From contig NZ_CP038033.1 of the NCBI RefSeq assembly GCF_004421105.1, positions 109,659-173,658 on the forward strand: a DNA stretch of 64,000 bases, written 5' to 3'. This document shows, piece after piece, positions 56,082-64,000 of this stretch. Positions within the stretch are counted from its first letter, which is position 1. Every line of letters begins with the position of its first letter. Below the pieces are notes generated by a model, which saw only the letters and a program-made list of their open reading frames with translations, was not told the origin of the DNA and ran no database searches. Source of the stretch: Nitrosococcus wardiae (lineage in GTDB: Bacteria; Pseudomonadota; Gammaproteobacteria; Nitrosococcales; Nitrosococcaceae). A program made the position numbers and the translations under genes.

Positions 56082-57494
56082 TCAAGGTATCTTCACTTGT
56101 GCTTGAGGTAAGAGTCGCTGAAGTTGTCTTGACAAGGCCACTTTAGCTTTTTGTTCCCCATGGACGATACGAATTTCTTTTGGTTTTTTTTTCATTCTCC
56201 GGACAAAGCCCAGCAGATCTTTTTGATCCGCATGGGCTGAATAGCCTGCTAAGGTGTGCACCTGGGCATTGACGGTGTAACGTTGTCCATCCAGTTCAAC
56301 ATAGCCGTTTTGAGGGCCATATTGCTGAATAGCTCGACCTGGAGTGCCTGCCGCCTGATAGCCCACCAAAACAATATCCGTCTTGGGGGTCTCTACCAAA
56401 GCCTTTAAATAGTTGACAATGCGGCCGCCGGCACACATCCCACTGGCAGCAATCACCACTGTCGGACGTGGATTTCGAGCCAGGTAAGCGACCGTGGCCA
56501 AGTGTTGCTCATGGCTACCAATGGTAGTCAGTTGCTCAAAGGCTAAAGGATGCCGGCCTTGGATTTTTACCCTTTTCGCTTCTTGATCCCAGAATTTGCT
56601 AAGTTTTCGGTAAACCCGAGTAAAACGATTAGCCAGAGGCGAATCGACCACTATTTCCAGGTCCCTCCACCGCAGCCCTGAAGCCACTTCCCGATCTTCA
56701 AAGCGATAGATAACCTGTTCCAGCTCGTAGAGCAATTCCTGGGTACGGCCAATACTAAAAGCAGGGATAAGCACCATACCTCGATTGCGGAAACAGCGTT
56801 CAATGACCCCTTGTAGTTGGGCATGTCGCTCTTGGCGACCCTCGTGAAACTTATCCCCATAAGTGCTTTCGATAATCAGGATATCGCTACCGTAAGCAGG
56901 CTTGGGAGCGGGAAGAAGGGGGGCATAAGGCGCTCCGAGATCGCCAGAAAATAGTACTGTGGTCGCCTGTTGACGCCCATTCGCCACCTTACATTCAATG
57001 TAAGCCGAGCCCAGGATATGTCCCGCCGGCTGGAAGCGCACTTGCAGAGAAGCTGCCTTATGGTTGCCTGGTATTTTTACCCAGCGCCCATAAACCACAG
57101 GCTTAATTCGACTCTTCAAGACCTTAAGAAAGCGTCTAATCAACCCCTTATTGCGGGTAAACCCTACTTTAACCGCATCTTCTAGGACCAGCGGAAGCAA
57201 CACTGCCGTAGGTTCAGAGCAATAGATTTTACCCTCGAAACCCGCCGCTAGAAGATAAGGAATGCGACCCACATGATCGATATGACAGTGGGTCACTAGC
57301 AGAGCCTGTACCGCTGAAAGATCGAAATCAATCTCCAAAGCCTCACTTGAGGCCCCTTCAGGAGAAGCCTCAACCCCTTGGAAAAGGCCACAATCAATGA
57401 GCACCGAGCAATGAGGATCAATAAAAAGTTCATGGCAGGAGCCGGTCACCCCTGTAATGGCCCCATGATGCTTAATCCAGACCCCCGAGGTCAC
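56082..57494 (-). CDS. Beta-CASP metallo-beta-lactamase family RNase-like protein
   Basis: 470 aa. MBL metal motif [15 protein letters not shown] (HxHxDH), a beta-CASP domain ([31 protein letters not shown]) and the C-terminal RNA-specificity region with [12 protein letters not shown] and IVHGE. Relatives process RNA 3' ends or degrade RNA; most bacterial members are uncharacterised. GTG start at 57494 overlaps the cysC stop as GTGA, so the two are co-translated. Why a nuclease is coupled to sulfate activation is not obvious. Confidence 0.88.
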   Translation of the reverse strand: MTSGVWIKHHGAITGVTGSCHELFIDPHCSVLIDCGLFQGVEASPEGASSEALEIDFDLSAVQALLVTHCHIDHVGRIPYLLAAGFEGKIYCSEPTAVLLPLVLEDAVKVGFTRNKGLIRRFLKVLKSRIKPVVYGRWVKIPGNHKAASLQVRFQPAGHILGSAYIECKVANGRQQATTVLFSGDLGAPYAPLLPAPKPAYGSDILIIESTYGDKFHEGRQERHAQLQGVIERCFRNRGMVLIPAFSIGRTQELLYELEQVIYRFEDREVASGLRWRDLEIVVDSPLANRFTRVYRKLSKFWDQEAKRVKIQGRHPLAFEQLTTIGSHEQHLATVAYLARNPRPTVVIAASGMCAGGRIVNYLKALVETPKTDIVLVGYQAAGTPGRAIQQYGPQNGYVELDGQRYTVNAQVHTLAGYSAHADQKDLLGFVRRMKKKPKEIRIVHGEQKAKVALSRQLQRLLPQAQVKIP

Positions 57495-58120
57495 ATTTGA
57501 GCCACTGGTCTAACCGCTCCCTCCCGGATAATGCCCCGGCATTTTAGCAAATTGATAACCATCTCTACATTTTCTTCTACAGCCTGAAAACCCGTATCGA
57601 CCACCAATTCTGGCTTTTCTGGCTCTTCATAGGGTGAGGACACTCCGGTAAATTCTGGAATCTCTCCGGCACGAGCCCGTTTATAAAGACCCTTCACATC
57701 TCGCTGTTCACAGACGGCAAGAGAAGCTTGGCAATAGATTTCTAGGAAATCGCCCTCGGTCACTAAGTCACGCACCCGCTGACGATCGTGCCGAAAGGGG
57801 GAGATAAATGCGGTCAGAGCAATGACCCCAGCTTCTACAAAAAGCTTGCACATTTCTCCAATACGGCGGATATTTTCGGATCGGTCCTGCTCAGAAAAAC
57901 CCAAATCAGCGCAAAGGCCGTGGCGCACATTATCACCATCAAACACAAAAGTTCGGCATCCTATTTGGAAAAGCCGGGCCTCCACCGCGTGAGCTAAGGT
58001 GGATTTACCTGCGCCAGAAAGACCCGTAAACCATAAAATCGCGCTCTTATGAGCGTTTAACTGTTCTCGATCCGCTCGCATCACCAGCGGTTTGTGCCAC
58101 ACTGTATTATTCGAGGACAT
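57491..58120 (-). CDS. cysC: Adenylylsulfate kinase
   Basis: 209 aa. It phosphorylates adenosine 5'-phosphosulfate to PAPS, the donor for sulfation and for PAPS-dependent reduction. P-loop [32 protein letters not shown], and [11 protein letters not shown] are diagnostic. No sulfate adenylyltransferase (cysD/cysN) or sulfotransferase is adjacent. Its place next to glycan genes would suit sulfated surface polysaccharide, but that is inference. Confidence 0.93.
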   Translation of the reverse strand: MSSNNTVWHKPLVMRADREQLNAHKSAILWFTGLSGAGKSTLAHAVEARLFQIGCRTFVFDGDNVRHGLCADLGFSEQDRSENIRRIGEMCKLFVEAGVIALTAFISPFRHDRQRVRDLVTEGDFLEIYCQASLAVCEQRDVKGLYKRARAGEIPEFTGVSSPYEEPEKPELVVDTGFQAVEENVEMVINLLKCRGIIREGAVRPVAQM

Positions 58121-58371
58121 GATTCTCTAATTCCATAAAATTTATGCTCAAATATCCCTTCCTTAGGAAGGTGCATAACATGAACAGTATTAACCGACTA
58201 TGGCATTGTCAACCAATTTCTTAAAGTTTTTACGGCTAGAAACGCTAAACTTTTAAACAAGATGGAGGTACGATAGTGTCCATTGGCAGAATAGGGGCTT
58301 AAACGCATTCGCAAGTCATCTGTGATAATGCGGCGGCCACTCGGTTGATACAATTTTAAGGATATAAAACT
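58121..58371. other. Divergent promoter region cysC / manC
   Basis: 251 bp between two divergent genes. It must hold both promoters, but none stands out. AAGGAT lies 8 nt before the manC ATG. I looked for an ops element (the RfaH recruitment site) here and did not find one. Confidence 0.4.
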
Positions 58372-59862
58372 ATGCGCCTGCAACCCGTGATACTTTCAGG
58401 CGGTTCAGGAACACGCCTTTGGCCGCTCTCCAGGGAGCATTTTCCGAAACAGCTCCTGCCCTTAGTTGGGGACCGCACCATGCTCCAAGACACCGTCACC
58501 CGACTTAACGGCAGTGCCTTCGATACTCCGCTGCCCGCTCCTCTAGTGGTATGCAATGAAGAGCACCGTTTCTTAGTTGCCGAGCAAATGCGGCAAATCG
58601 GGGTGGCACCCCGCCAACTCATCTTGGAACCCTTTGGCCGCAATACCGCACCAGCCCTTACCTTGGCTGCCTTTTCGGTTTTGGAAGCAGAGGACGATTG
58701 TATTTTGTTGGTGATGCCGGCAGACCACGTTATCGCCGATATCGGCGCCTTCCAAGCCGCTGTTCAAGCAGGGTATCAGCTGGCCCAAAGCGGCTATGTG
58801 GTGACCTTTGGTATCGTTCCCACTCGGGCCGAAACCGGCTATGGCTATATTGAGATGGGTCAACCATTACCCCAAAAGGCCGCTGCTTCAGCGTTTGCTC
58901 CCCACGCTTTTATCCTCAAGGCCTTTGTGGAAAAACCGGATCAGGAGACCGCCCAGCGCTACTTGCAGTCGGCTAACCACCTGTGGAATAGCGGTATGTT
59001 CATGCTCCGGGCATCAGTATGGACAGAAGAGATTTCAACCCATGCTCCCGAGATCGAGCAAGCCTGCCGTCAGGCCATAACAGGAGGGACCCAAGATGGT
59101 GAGTTTTTCCGAATAAAACCCGCTGCTTTTGAAGTTTGTCCTAGCAACTCTATCGATTATGCAGTGATGGAGAGGCTTACTGCTAAGAACACCACCCACC
59201 CTCCTGCCGTCGTTTCCCTAGACGCAGGTTGGTCCGATGTAGGGGCATGGCCTAGCCTGCTAGAAGCCAACCCACGGGATCAGAATGGCAATATGGTACG
59301 GGGTGACGTTTACCTTGAAGAGACCCAAGATACCTTGATCCTATCAGAACACCGTATGGTCGCCGGTATTGGCCTTAAAGACCTCATGGTCATTGAAACA
59401 CCGGATGCGGTACTCGTAGTCCACAAGGAGCACGCCCAACACGTCAAGAATGTAGTGGCAAAACTCAAAGAAGCAGGACGAGAAGAATATATCAAGCACC
59501 GAAAAGTATATCGCCCTTGGGGCTGTTATGAGAGCATCGATTGTGGCACCCGTTTCCAAGTTAAGCGGATCACGGTAAATCCTGGCGCTTCACTATCTTT
59601 ACAAATGCACCATCACCGGGCCGAGCATTGGGTCGTCGTCAGAGGAACCGCACGTGTAATTCGAGGTAATGAAACTACCCTGCTCTCTGAAAATCAATCG
59701 ACTTATATCCCCATAGGTATTCAGCATCGCCTGGAGAATCCTGGCAAGTTACCTTTAGAGATTATTGAAGTTCAGTCAGGTAGTTATCTAGGAGAAGATG
59801 ATATCGTTCGTTTCGAAGACCATTACGGCCGGGCGGGTAATGCACCCTTGGACAAACTCTGA
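58372..59862 (+). CDS. manC: Mannose-1-phosphate guanylyltransferase / mannose-6-phosphate isomerase
   Basis: 496-aa bifunctional enzyme supplying GDP-mannose. The N-terminal nucleotidyltransferase has VILSGGSGTRLWPLSREHFP and FVEKPDQ; the C-terminal cupin isomerase domain has RPWGCYESID, MHHHRAEHWVVVRGTA and YIPIGIQHRLENPG with the metal-binding His residues. GDP-mannose feeds mannose, rhamnose or fucose in surface glycans, in line with the adjacent cluster. Confidence 0.95.
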   Translation: MRLQPVILSGGSGTRLWPLSREHFPKQLLPLVGDRTMLQDTVTRLNGSAFDTPLPAPLVVCNEEHRFLVAEQMRQIGVAPRQLILEPFGRNTAPALTLAAFSVLEAEDDCILLVMPADHVIADIGAFQAAVQAGYQLAQSGYVVTFGIVPTRAETGYGYIEMGQPLPQKAAASAFAPHAFILKAFVEKPDQETAQRYLQSANHLWNSGMFMLRASVWTEEISTHAPEIEQACRQAITGGTQDGEFFRIKPAAFEVCPSNSIDYAVMERLTAKNTTHPPAVVSLDAGWSDVGAWPSLLEANPRDQNGNMVRGDVYLEETQDTLILSEHRMVAGIGLKDLMVIETPDAVLVVHKEHAQHVKNVVAKLKEAGREEYIKHRKVYRPWGCYESIDCGTRFQVKRITVNPGASLSLQMHHHRAEHWVVVRGTARVIRGNETTLLSENQSTYIPIGIQHRLENPGKLPLEIIEVQSGSYLGEDDIVRFEDHYGRAGNAPLDKL

Positions 59863-59940
59863 ATCCAAAAGCCATGATGGTAATGGTGGTAGACTATAAA
59901 TCATAGATAGCGTTGCACTGGCTAAGCAGGTAGTTCAGAA

Positions 59941-60459
59941 ATGGAATCCACTCCTTCTTATAAAAGATCTTGGTATCTGGTTTGGTGTAAGCCACGGCAA
60001 GAACGCTTAGCTCAGGAAAACCTTGAGCGCCAAAGATTTGAGACTTATCTACCCCTGGTGCGACAGGTTCGGCGCCGTGCTCACCGGCGCGTTACGGTGG
60101 TCGAACCACTCTTTCCTCGCTATTTATTCATTCATCTGGACAAAGAAAAGGACAACTGGAGCTCGATACGTTCTACCATCGGAGTTACTGCTCTGGTCCG
60201 CTTTGGAGATGAGCCGGCTCAGGTGCCAGATACGCTAATCAAAGAATTACAAGCCCATGAGTCACCTGATGGCATCCATGACCTGCCAAGCCGCAGCTTT
60301 CAACCGGGGCAAAAAATCCGTATCGAAGAAGGACCCCTAGCCGGGCATGAAGGCATCTGGCTAGCTTCCAGTGGGAAGGAGCGAGCCCAGGTTTTGCTGG
60401 AAATCATGGGGAGGCAAATTAAAACCGAGATGAACGAAAACTGGCTGGAGCACTCTTAA
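59941..60459 (+). CDS. rfaH: Transcription/translation antiterminator RfaH
   Basis: 172-aa NusG paralogue. The NGN domain starts with WYLVWCKPRQERLAQENL and contains RRRAHRRVTVVEPLFPRYLFIHL; a linker leads to a KOW region (FQPGQKIRIEEGPLAGHEGIW). RfaH suppresses Rho-dependent termination in long surface-glycan operons carrying an ops site. Its place beside manC and the glycan cluster fits this role. No ops element is evident in the window, so targets may be elsewhere or diverged. Confidence 0.9.
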   Translation: MESTPSYKRSWYLVWCKPRQERLAQENLERQRFETYLPLVRQVRRRAHRRVTVVEPLFPRYLFIHLDKEKDNWSSIRSTIGVTALVRFGDEPAQVPDTLIKELQAHESPDGIHDLPSRSFQPGQKIRIEEGPLAGHEGIWLASSGKERAQVLLEIMGRQIKTEMNENWLEHS

Positions 60460-60465
60460 AGCTCA

Positions 60466-61017
60466 TTAGTACATACCGGTCTGGATCTTGGCAGCATCAG
60501 ACATCATGTTTTGATTCCAAGGGGGATCAAAAACCAATTCTACATTAGCCACCTCAACAGCGGGGATAGCCTCAACTTTTTCCTTCACATCTTGCACTAG
60601 AATCCCGCCCATCCCACAGCCGGGAGCAGTTAAGGTCATCTTGATGTCTAGCTGCTTTTGACCATCAGGCAAGGAGGAAATTGTACACTCATAAACCAAG
60701 CCCAGATCCACGATATTGATGGGAATTTCAGGGTCAAAACAGGTCCTCATCTGGTCCCAAGCCAGCTTTTCAAGCTCCTCATCGGAGGCTTCCTCAGGCA
60801 ATGTTGGCGGTTCTACCGGCTCCAAACCCAAGGCATCAGCATCTTTACCAGCTATCCGAGCCAGGCTCCCGTTAACATAAACGGTATAACTACCCCCCAA
60901 ATCCTGGGCGATCATCACTTCCGTATCCTTGGGAATAATCACCTTATCCGCCATCGGCACGAGTACTGCTTCGCAGTCCCGATTGAGGACAATGGGGTCA
61001 CGATTGTACATATCCAT
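60466..61017 (-). CDS. sufT: SufT-family iron-sulfur assembly protein
   Basis: 183 aa. An N-terminal extension (about 1-90) precedes a MIP18/DUF59 domain (WDQMRTCFDPEIPINIVDLGLVY, MTLTAPGCGMGGILVQDV) with the conserved Cys. SufT maturates Fe-S proteins, mostly under high Fe-S demand. Last gene of sufD-S-U-T, 6 bp after sufU. Confidence 0.9.
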   Translation of the reverse strand: MDMYNRDPIVLNRDCEAVLVPMADKVIIPKDTEVMIAQDLGGSYTVYVNGSLARIAGKDADALGLEPVEPPTLPEEASDEELEKLAWDQMRTCFDPEIPINIVDLGLVYECTISSLPDGQKQLDIKMTLTAPGCGMGGILVQDVKEKVEAIPAVEVANVELVFDPPWNQNMMSDAAKIQTGMY

Positions 61018-61023
61018 CTCGAA

Positions 61024-61476
61024 CTATTCCGTGGTCACTACCTGGTTTTTATGCTCTAGGGCTGCATGCAAGGTATGCCAGGCAAGGGTTGCACACTTCA
61101 CTCGCATGGGGAATTCCTTAACTCCAGCCAACACCTCCAATTTTCCCAAGGAGGCCCCTTCACCACGGTGAGTCCCATTATCGGTCACCAAGTCGTGAAA
61201 CTTGCCAAACAAATCTTCAGCCTCCTGGGGAGTCTTACCCTTTAGCACTTCAGTCATCAAAGATGCCGAAGCCATGGAAATGGCACAACCATCGCCCTGA
61301 AAGCTCACATCTTCAATCACGCCATTACGTACTTTAAGAAAGATGGTAATCTGATCTCCACATAAGGGATTATGACCCTCCGCTTGAGAATCTGCGTCCT
61401 CCATGGGACGAAAATTCCGCGGCTTTTTTCGGTGGTCCAAAATAACTTCTTGATATAAATCTCTCAGTTCATTCAT
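61024..61476 (-). CDS. sufU: SufU-type iron-sulfur scaffold / sulfur transfer protein
   Basis: 150 aa. The three Cys ligands are in [22 protein letters not shown] and [11 protein letters not shown]; the about 20-residue insert before the third Cys (typical of SufU against IscU) is present. It takes persulfide sulfur from SufS by zinc-ligand exchange. Overlaps sufS by 4 nt. Confidence 0.93.
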   Translation of the reverse strand: MNELRDLYQEVILDHRKKPRNFRPMEDADSQAEGHNPLCGDQITIFLKVRNGVIEDVSFQGDGCAISMASASLMTEVLKGKTPQEAEDLFGKFHDLVTDNGTHRGEGASLGKLEVLAGVKEFPMRVKCATLAWHTLHAALEHKNQVVTTE

Positions 61477-62735
61477 CCCAATAACTCCCTTACGCGCCTG
61501 ATCCCAGCAGCCAGGGCATCCACTTCAGCTTTGGTATTGTAAAGCGCAAAAGAAGCCCTTGCCGTTGCCGGAACACCAAAGCGATCCATCACCGGCTGGG
61601 CGCAATGATGGCCCGTACGGATGGCAATACCCTCATGGTCAAGAATGGTTCCGATATCATGGGGATGAACCCCCTCCAAGGCAAAGGATAATACCCCCAC
61701 TTTTTCTTGGGCAGTCCCTATAAAACGCAACCCAGGGATCTGGGCCAAAACTTCTGCAGCATAGGCAGAAAGCTCTTGCTCATAGATGGCTACATTCTCC
61801 ATCCCTAGCGCCTCCAGATAATCCACCGCCGCACCCAGACCAATGGCTCCAGCGATATGGGGCGTCCCTGCTTCAAACTTATAGGGGGGATCATTGTAAA
61901 GGGTTTTGTCAAAGCTCACCGACAGGATCATATCTCCCCCTCCCTGATAAGGGGGCATAGCTTCCAACCACTCCCGTTTCCCGTAAAGTACACCAATTCC
62001 CGTAGGCCCTACCATTTTATGAGCGGAAAAAGCGTAAAAATCACAGTCCAGTTCCTGGACATCCACTGGCATGTGGGGAACCGCCTGAGCCCCGTCGAGC
62101 AGCACCGGGACTCCTTGGGCATGGGCCAATTCAATGATCTCCCGCACCGGACTGATGGTCCCCAAAGCATTCGAAGCATGAACCATAGTGACTAAGCGAG
62201 TGCGGGGCGACAAAAGTTTTTCATATTCATCTAGGAGCAATTCACCGGCATCATTGATAGGGACCACTTTGAGCACCGCCCCAGTCTGCTCGCACAAAAG
62301 CTGCCACGGTACAATATTAGAGTGATGTTCCATATGGGAGAGCAGGATTTCATCACCGGCTTGCAACCGATTTCGACCAAAACTCTGGGCGACTAAGTTG
62401 ATTGCTTCGGTCGTCCCCCGCACAAACACAATCTCTTCCCGCTGGGCAGCATTGATAAAGCGCTGCACTTTATTCCTCGCCGCCTCGTAGGCCTGGGTGG
62501 CCCGTTCGCTGAGCTGATGCACAGCACGGTGGATATTGGCGTTATCCCACTGATAATAGTGGCCGATGGACTCAATAACTTGTCTAGGTTTTTGCGCCGT
62601 AGCCGCATTGTCTAGGTAAACTAGCGGCTTGCCATGTACGTGCTGCTGCAAAATGGGGAAATCAGCACGCACCTGCTCAATATCAAAAAGTCTACCCGCT
62701 GTGGGCACTTTAGTGGCGATATTTCCAATGGTCAT
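61473..62735 (-). CDS. sufS: Cysteine desulfurase SufS
   Basis: 420-aa PLP enzyme releasing sulfur from cysteine. PLP Lys in [17 protein letters not shown]; persulfide Cys in [15 protein letters not shown], on the short loop typical of group II desulfurases; [11 protein letters not shown] near the N-terminus. Overlaps sufD and sufU by 4 nt each, so translation is coupled. Confidence 0.96.
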   Translation of the reverse strand: MTIGNIATKVPTAGRLFDIEQVRADFPILQQHVHGKPLVYLDNAATAQKPRQVIESIGHYYQWDNANIHRAVHQLSERATQAYEAARNKVQRFINAAQREEIVFVRGTTEAINLVAQSFGRNRLQAGDEILLSHMEHHSNIVPWQLLCEQTGAVLKVVPINDAGELLLDEYEKLLSPRTRLVTMVHASNALGTISPVREIIELAHAQGVPVLLDGAQAVPHMPVDVQELDCDFYAFSAHKMVGPTGIGVLYGKREWLEAMPPYQGGGDMILSVSFDKTLYNDPPYKFEAGTPHIAGAIGLGAAVDYLEALGMENVAIYEQELSAYAAEVLAQIPGLRFIGTAQEKVGVLSFALEGVHPHDIGTILDHEGIAIRTGHHCAQPVMDRFGVPATARASFALYNTKAEVDALAAGIRRVRELLG

Positions 62736-64000
62736 AATCCCCCCTCCTTGCGCTGTTCCTCGGAAAGCCAGAGACCTAATTGATGCTCAACGCGATCTCG
62801 AATAGGGATCAATTCAATGCGCTTCACAATTTCCTCGGCAAAAGCATGGGTCAGCAGCTGACGGGCGTCTTTCTCCTCTATGCCCCGGGAACGAAGATAG
62901 AAAACTTGATCCTTATCTAATTGCCCTATGGTGGCGCCGTGGGCACACTTGACATCATCAGCATAGATCTCTAGTTCTGGCTTGGTATCCACTTCAGCCC
63001 CTTCAGACAACAACAGGTTGCGGTTGGCCTGGCGGGCATCCACCTTTTGCGCGTTAGGGTGAACAATCACTTTACCGTTAAAGACTGCCCGTGACTTACC
63101 GCCCAAAATCCCCTTATAGTATTCCTGACTAATGGTCTGGGGTTGCTTGTGGTCAATTCGCGTATGGTTATCCACGTGACGTTCACCATCCACAGCATAG
63201 AGCCCCTCTAAGACACACCCGGCACCCTCGCCCCCCAATACGCTATTGATATCGTTACGCACCAACCGGCCACCTAAGGCCAAATTGCGGGAGAGGAATT
63301 GAGTATCTTGTTCTTGCTGCACTTGCACCGTCGCAATATGGAAGCTTTTAGCCGCTTCCTCCTGCAGCTTAATGTGTTCAAGGTGGGCACCCTTTTCCAT
63401 AACCACTTCGGTGACCCCATTGGTGAAATACACCCCATCATTTAACCCAGCATAGTGTTCAATAACTGTCAGCCCACTCTCCGGTCCGAGAACCATAAGG
63501 TTACGGGGGTGGGTCACCACCGCTTCACTTCGCCCGGTGGTAATAAAGAGGAGATGTACCGGCTTGGTCAGCACCGTCCTAGCAGGCAAATAAAGGTAAG
63601 CACCGTCAGTCATGAAAGCGGTGTTAAGTGCCGTGAAAGGCTGATGATGATCCGCATAACCGGCGAGTACACTCCGTAAACTTTCCGCCTCCTGATTGAG
63701 GCCGTCAGCTAAACTCCCTACCACTGTACCCTGGGGGAGTTCCTCAATCTCCGATAACCCCGGGACAAAACGGCCATCGACGAATACCAAGCGAAAGCAA
63801 GGCATATCGGGCAAAAAATACCCCTGACATTCATCCAAGCGGACCGCTACCGGCGAAGAAACTACTGGAGTAAATGCGGTCTCCGCAAGCGCCCGGACTC
63901 GGGTATACTTCCAGTCCTCATTTTTAGGGCCAGGAAAGCCCATGGAGAGGAATTGCCCCAAAGCCTGCTGGCGTAATTCTCGAAGCCAGGGTTGCGCTGC
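62732..64000 (-). CDS. sufD: SufD, Fe-S assembly complex subunit (5' end outside window)
   Basis: At least 420 residues; the frame continues past position 64000 without a clear start. It has the SufB/SufD beta-helix signature ([57 protein letters not shown]). With SufB and SufC it forms the scaffold complex for cluster assembly; those genes are expected just outside the window. Confidence 0.95.
   Translation of the reverse strand, partial: AAQPWLRELRQQALGQFLSMGFPGPKNEDWKYTRVRALAETAFTPVVSSPVAVRLDECQGYFLPDMPCFRLVFVDGRFVPGLSEIEELPQGTVVGSLADGLNQEAESLRSVLAGYADHHQPFTALNTAFMTDGAYLYLPARTVLTKPVHLLFITTGRSEAVVTHPRNLMVLGPESGLTVIEHYAGLNDGVYFTNGVTEVVMEKGAHLEHIKLQEEAAKSFHIATVQVQQEQDTQFLSRNLALGGRLVRNDINSVLGGEGAGCVLEGLYAVDGERHVDNHTRIDHKQPQTISQEYYKGILGGKSRAVFNGKVIVHPNAQKVDARQANRNLLLSEGAEVDTKPELEIYADDVKCAHGATIGQLDKDQVFYLRSRGIEEKDARQLLTHAFAEEIVKRIELIPIRDRVEHQLGLWLSEEQRKEGGL

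Overview
The window looks like chromosome of a gammaproteobacterium. The gene orders nadB // rpoE-rseA-rseB-rseC-degP / lepA-lepB-DUF4845-rnc-era and sdhCDAB-sdhE-ygfX beside ygfZ are typical of that class. Protein sequences and content (phosphoketolase, polyphosphate:AMP phosphotransferase, SufU/SufT-type Fe-S genes, many sensor kinases) remind me of marine ammonia-oxidising Nitrosococcus. That genus call is inference: no amo, hao or rRNA gene lies in the window. Base composition looks balanced, dropping in the two specificity domains of hsdS and in several AT-rich gaps.

Layout. 1-4.6 kb: a type I restriction-modification module (AlbA_2 ATPase, hsdS, hsdM; hsdR not seen), separated from yicC by telomere-like TTAAGGG heptamers. 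4.7-10.7 kb: yicC, phosphoketolase, a membrane-anchored unknown, polyphosphate:AMP phosphotransferase. 10.7-15.9 kb: methionine salvage (mtnB-mtnD-mtnC), a small unknown gene behind a Fur-box promoter and a structured leader, then rph-rdgB-hemW. 15.9-19.0 kb: a two-component pair in which both partners look damaged, and a metallophosphoesterase broken by a perfect 14-bp tandem duplication. 19.1-26.7 kb: an SLC13 carrier, agmatine-to-putrescine genes aguA-aguB, and a kinase / regulator / kinase signalling cluster. 26.7-31.6 kb: thrC, hom, an AlaC-type aminotransferase and an HDOD protein.

31.6-42.5 kb: era, rnc, DUF4845, lepB, lepA, degP, rseC, rseB, rseA, rpoE, with nadB divergent. A good sigma-E-type promoter precedes rpoE. 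42.5-48 kb: ygfX, sdhE, sdhB, sdhA, sdhD, sdhC, ygfZ and an HU-like protein that carries a signal peptide. 48-60.5 kb: surface-polysaccharide genes (WbpL/WecA-like initiating transferase, three glycosyltransferases, asparagine synthetase, a Wzx-like flippase), a beta-CASP nuclease overlapping cysC, a bifunctional ManC and RfaH. 60.5-64 kb: sufT, sufU, sufS and sufD, the last cut by the window edge.

The items most worth a second look are the degenerate two-component pair, the 14-bp duplication in the phosphoesterase, the exported HU-like protein, and the Fur-controlled unknown gene with its hairpin leader. I found no CRISPR array, prophage, transposase, tRNA or rRNA.
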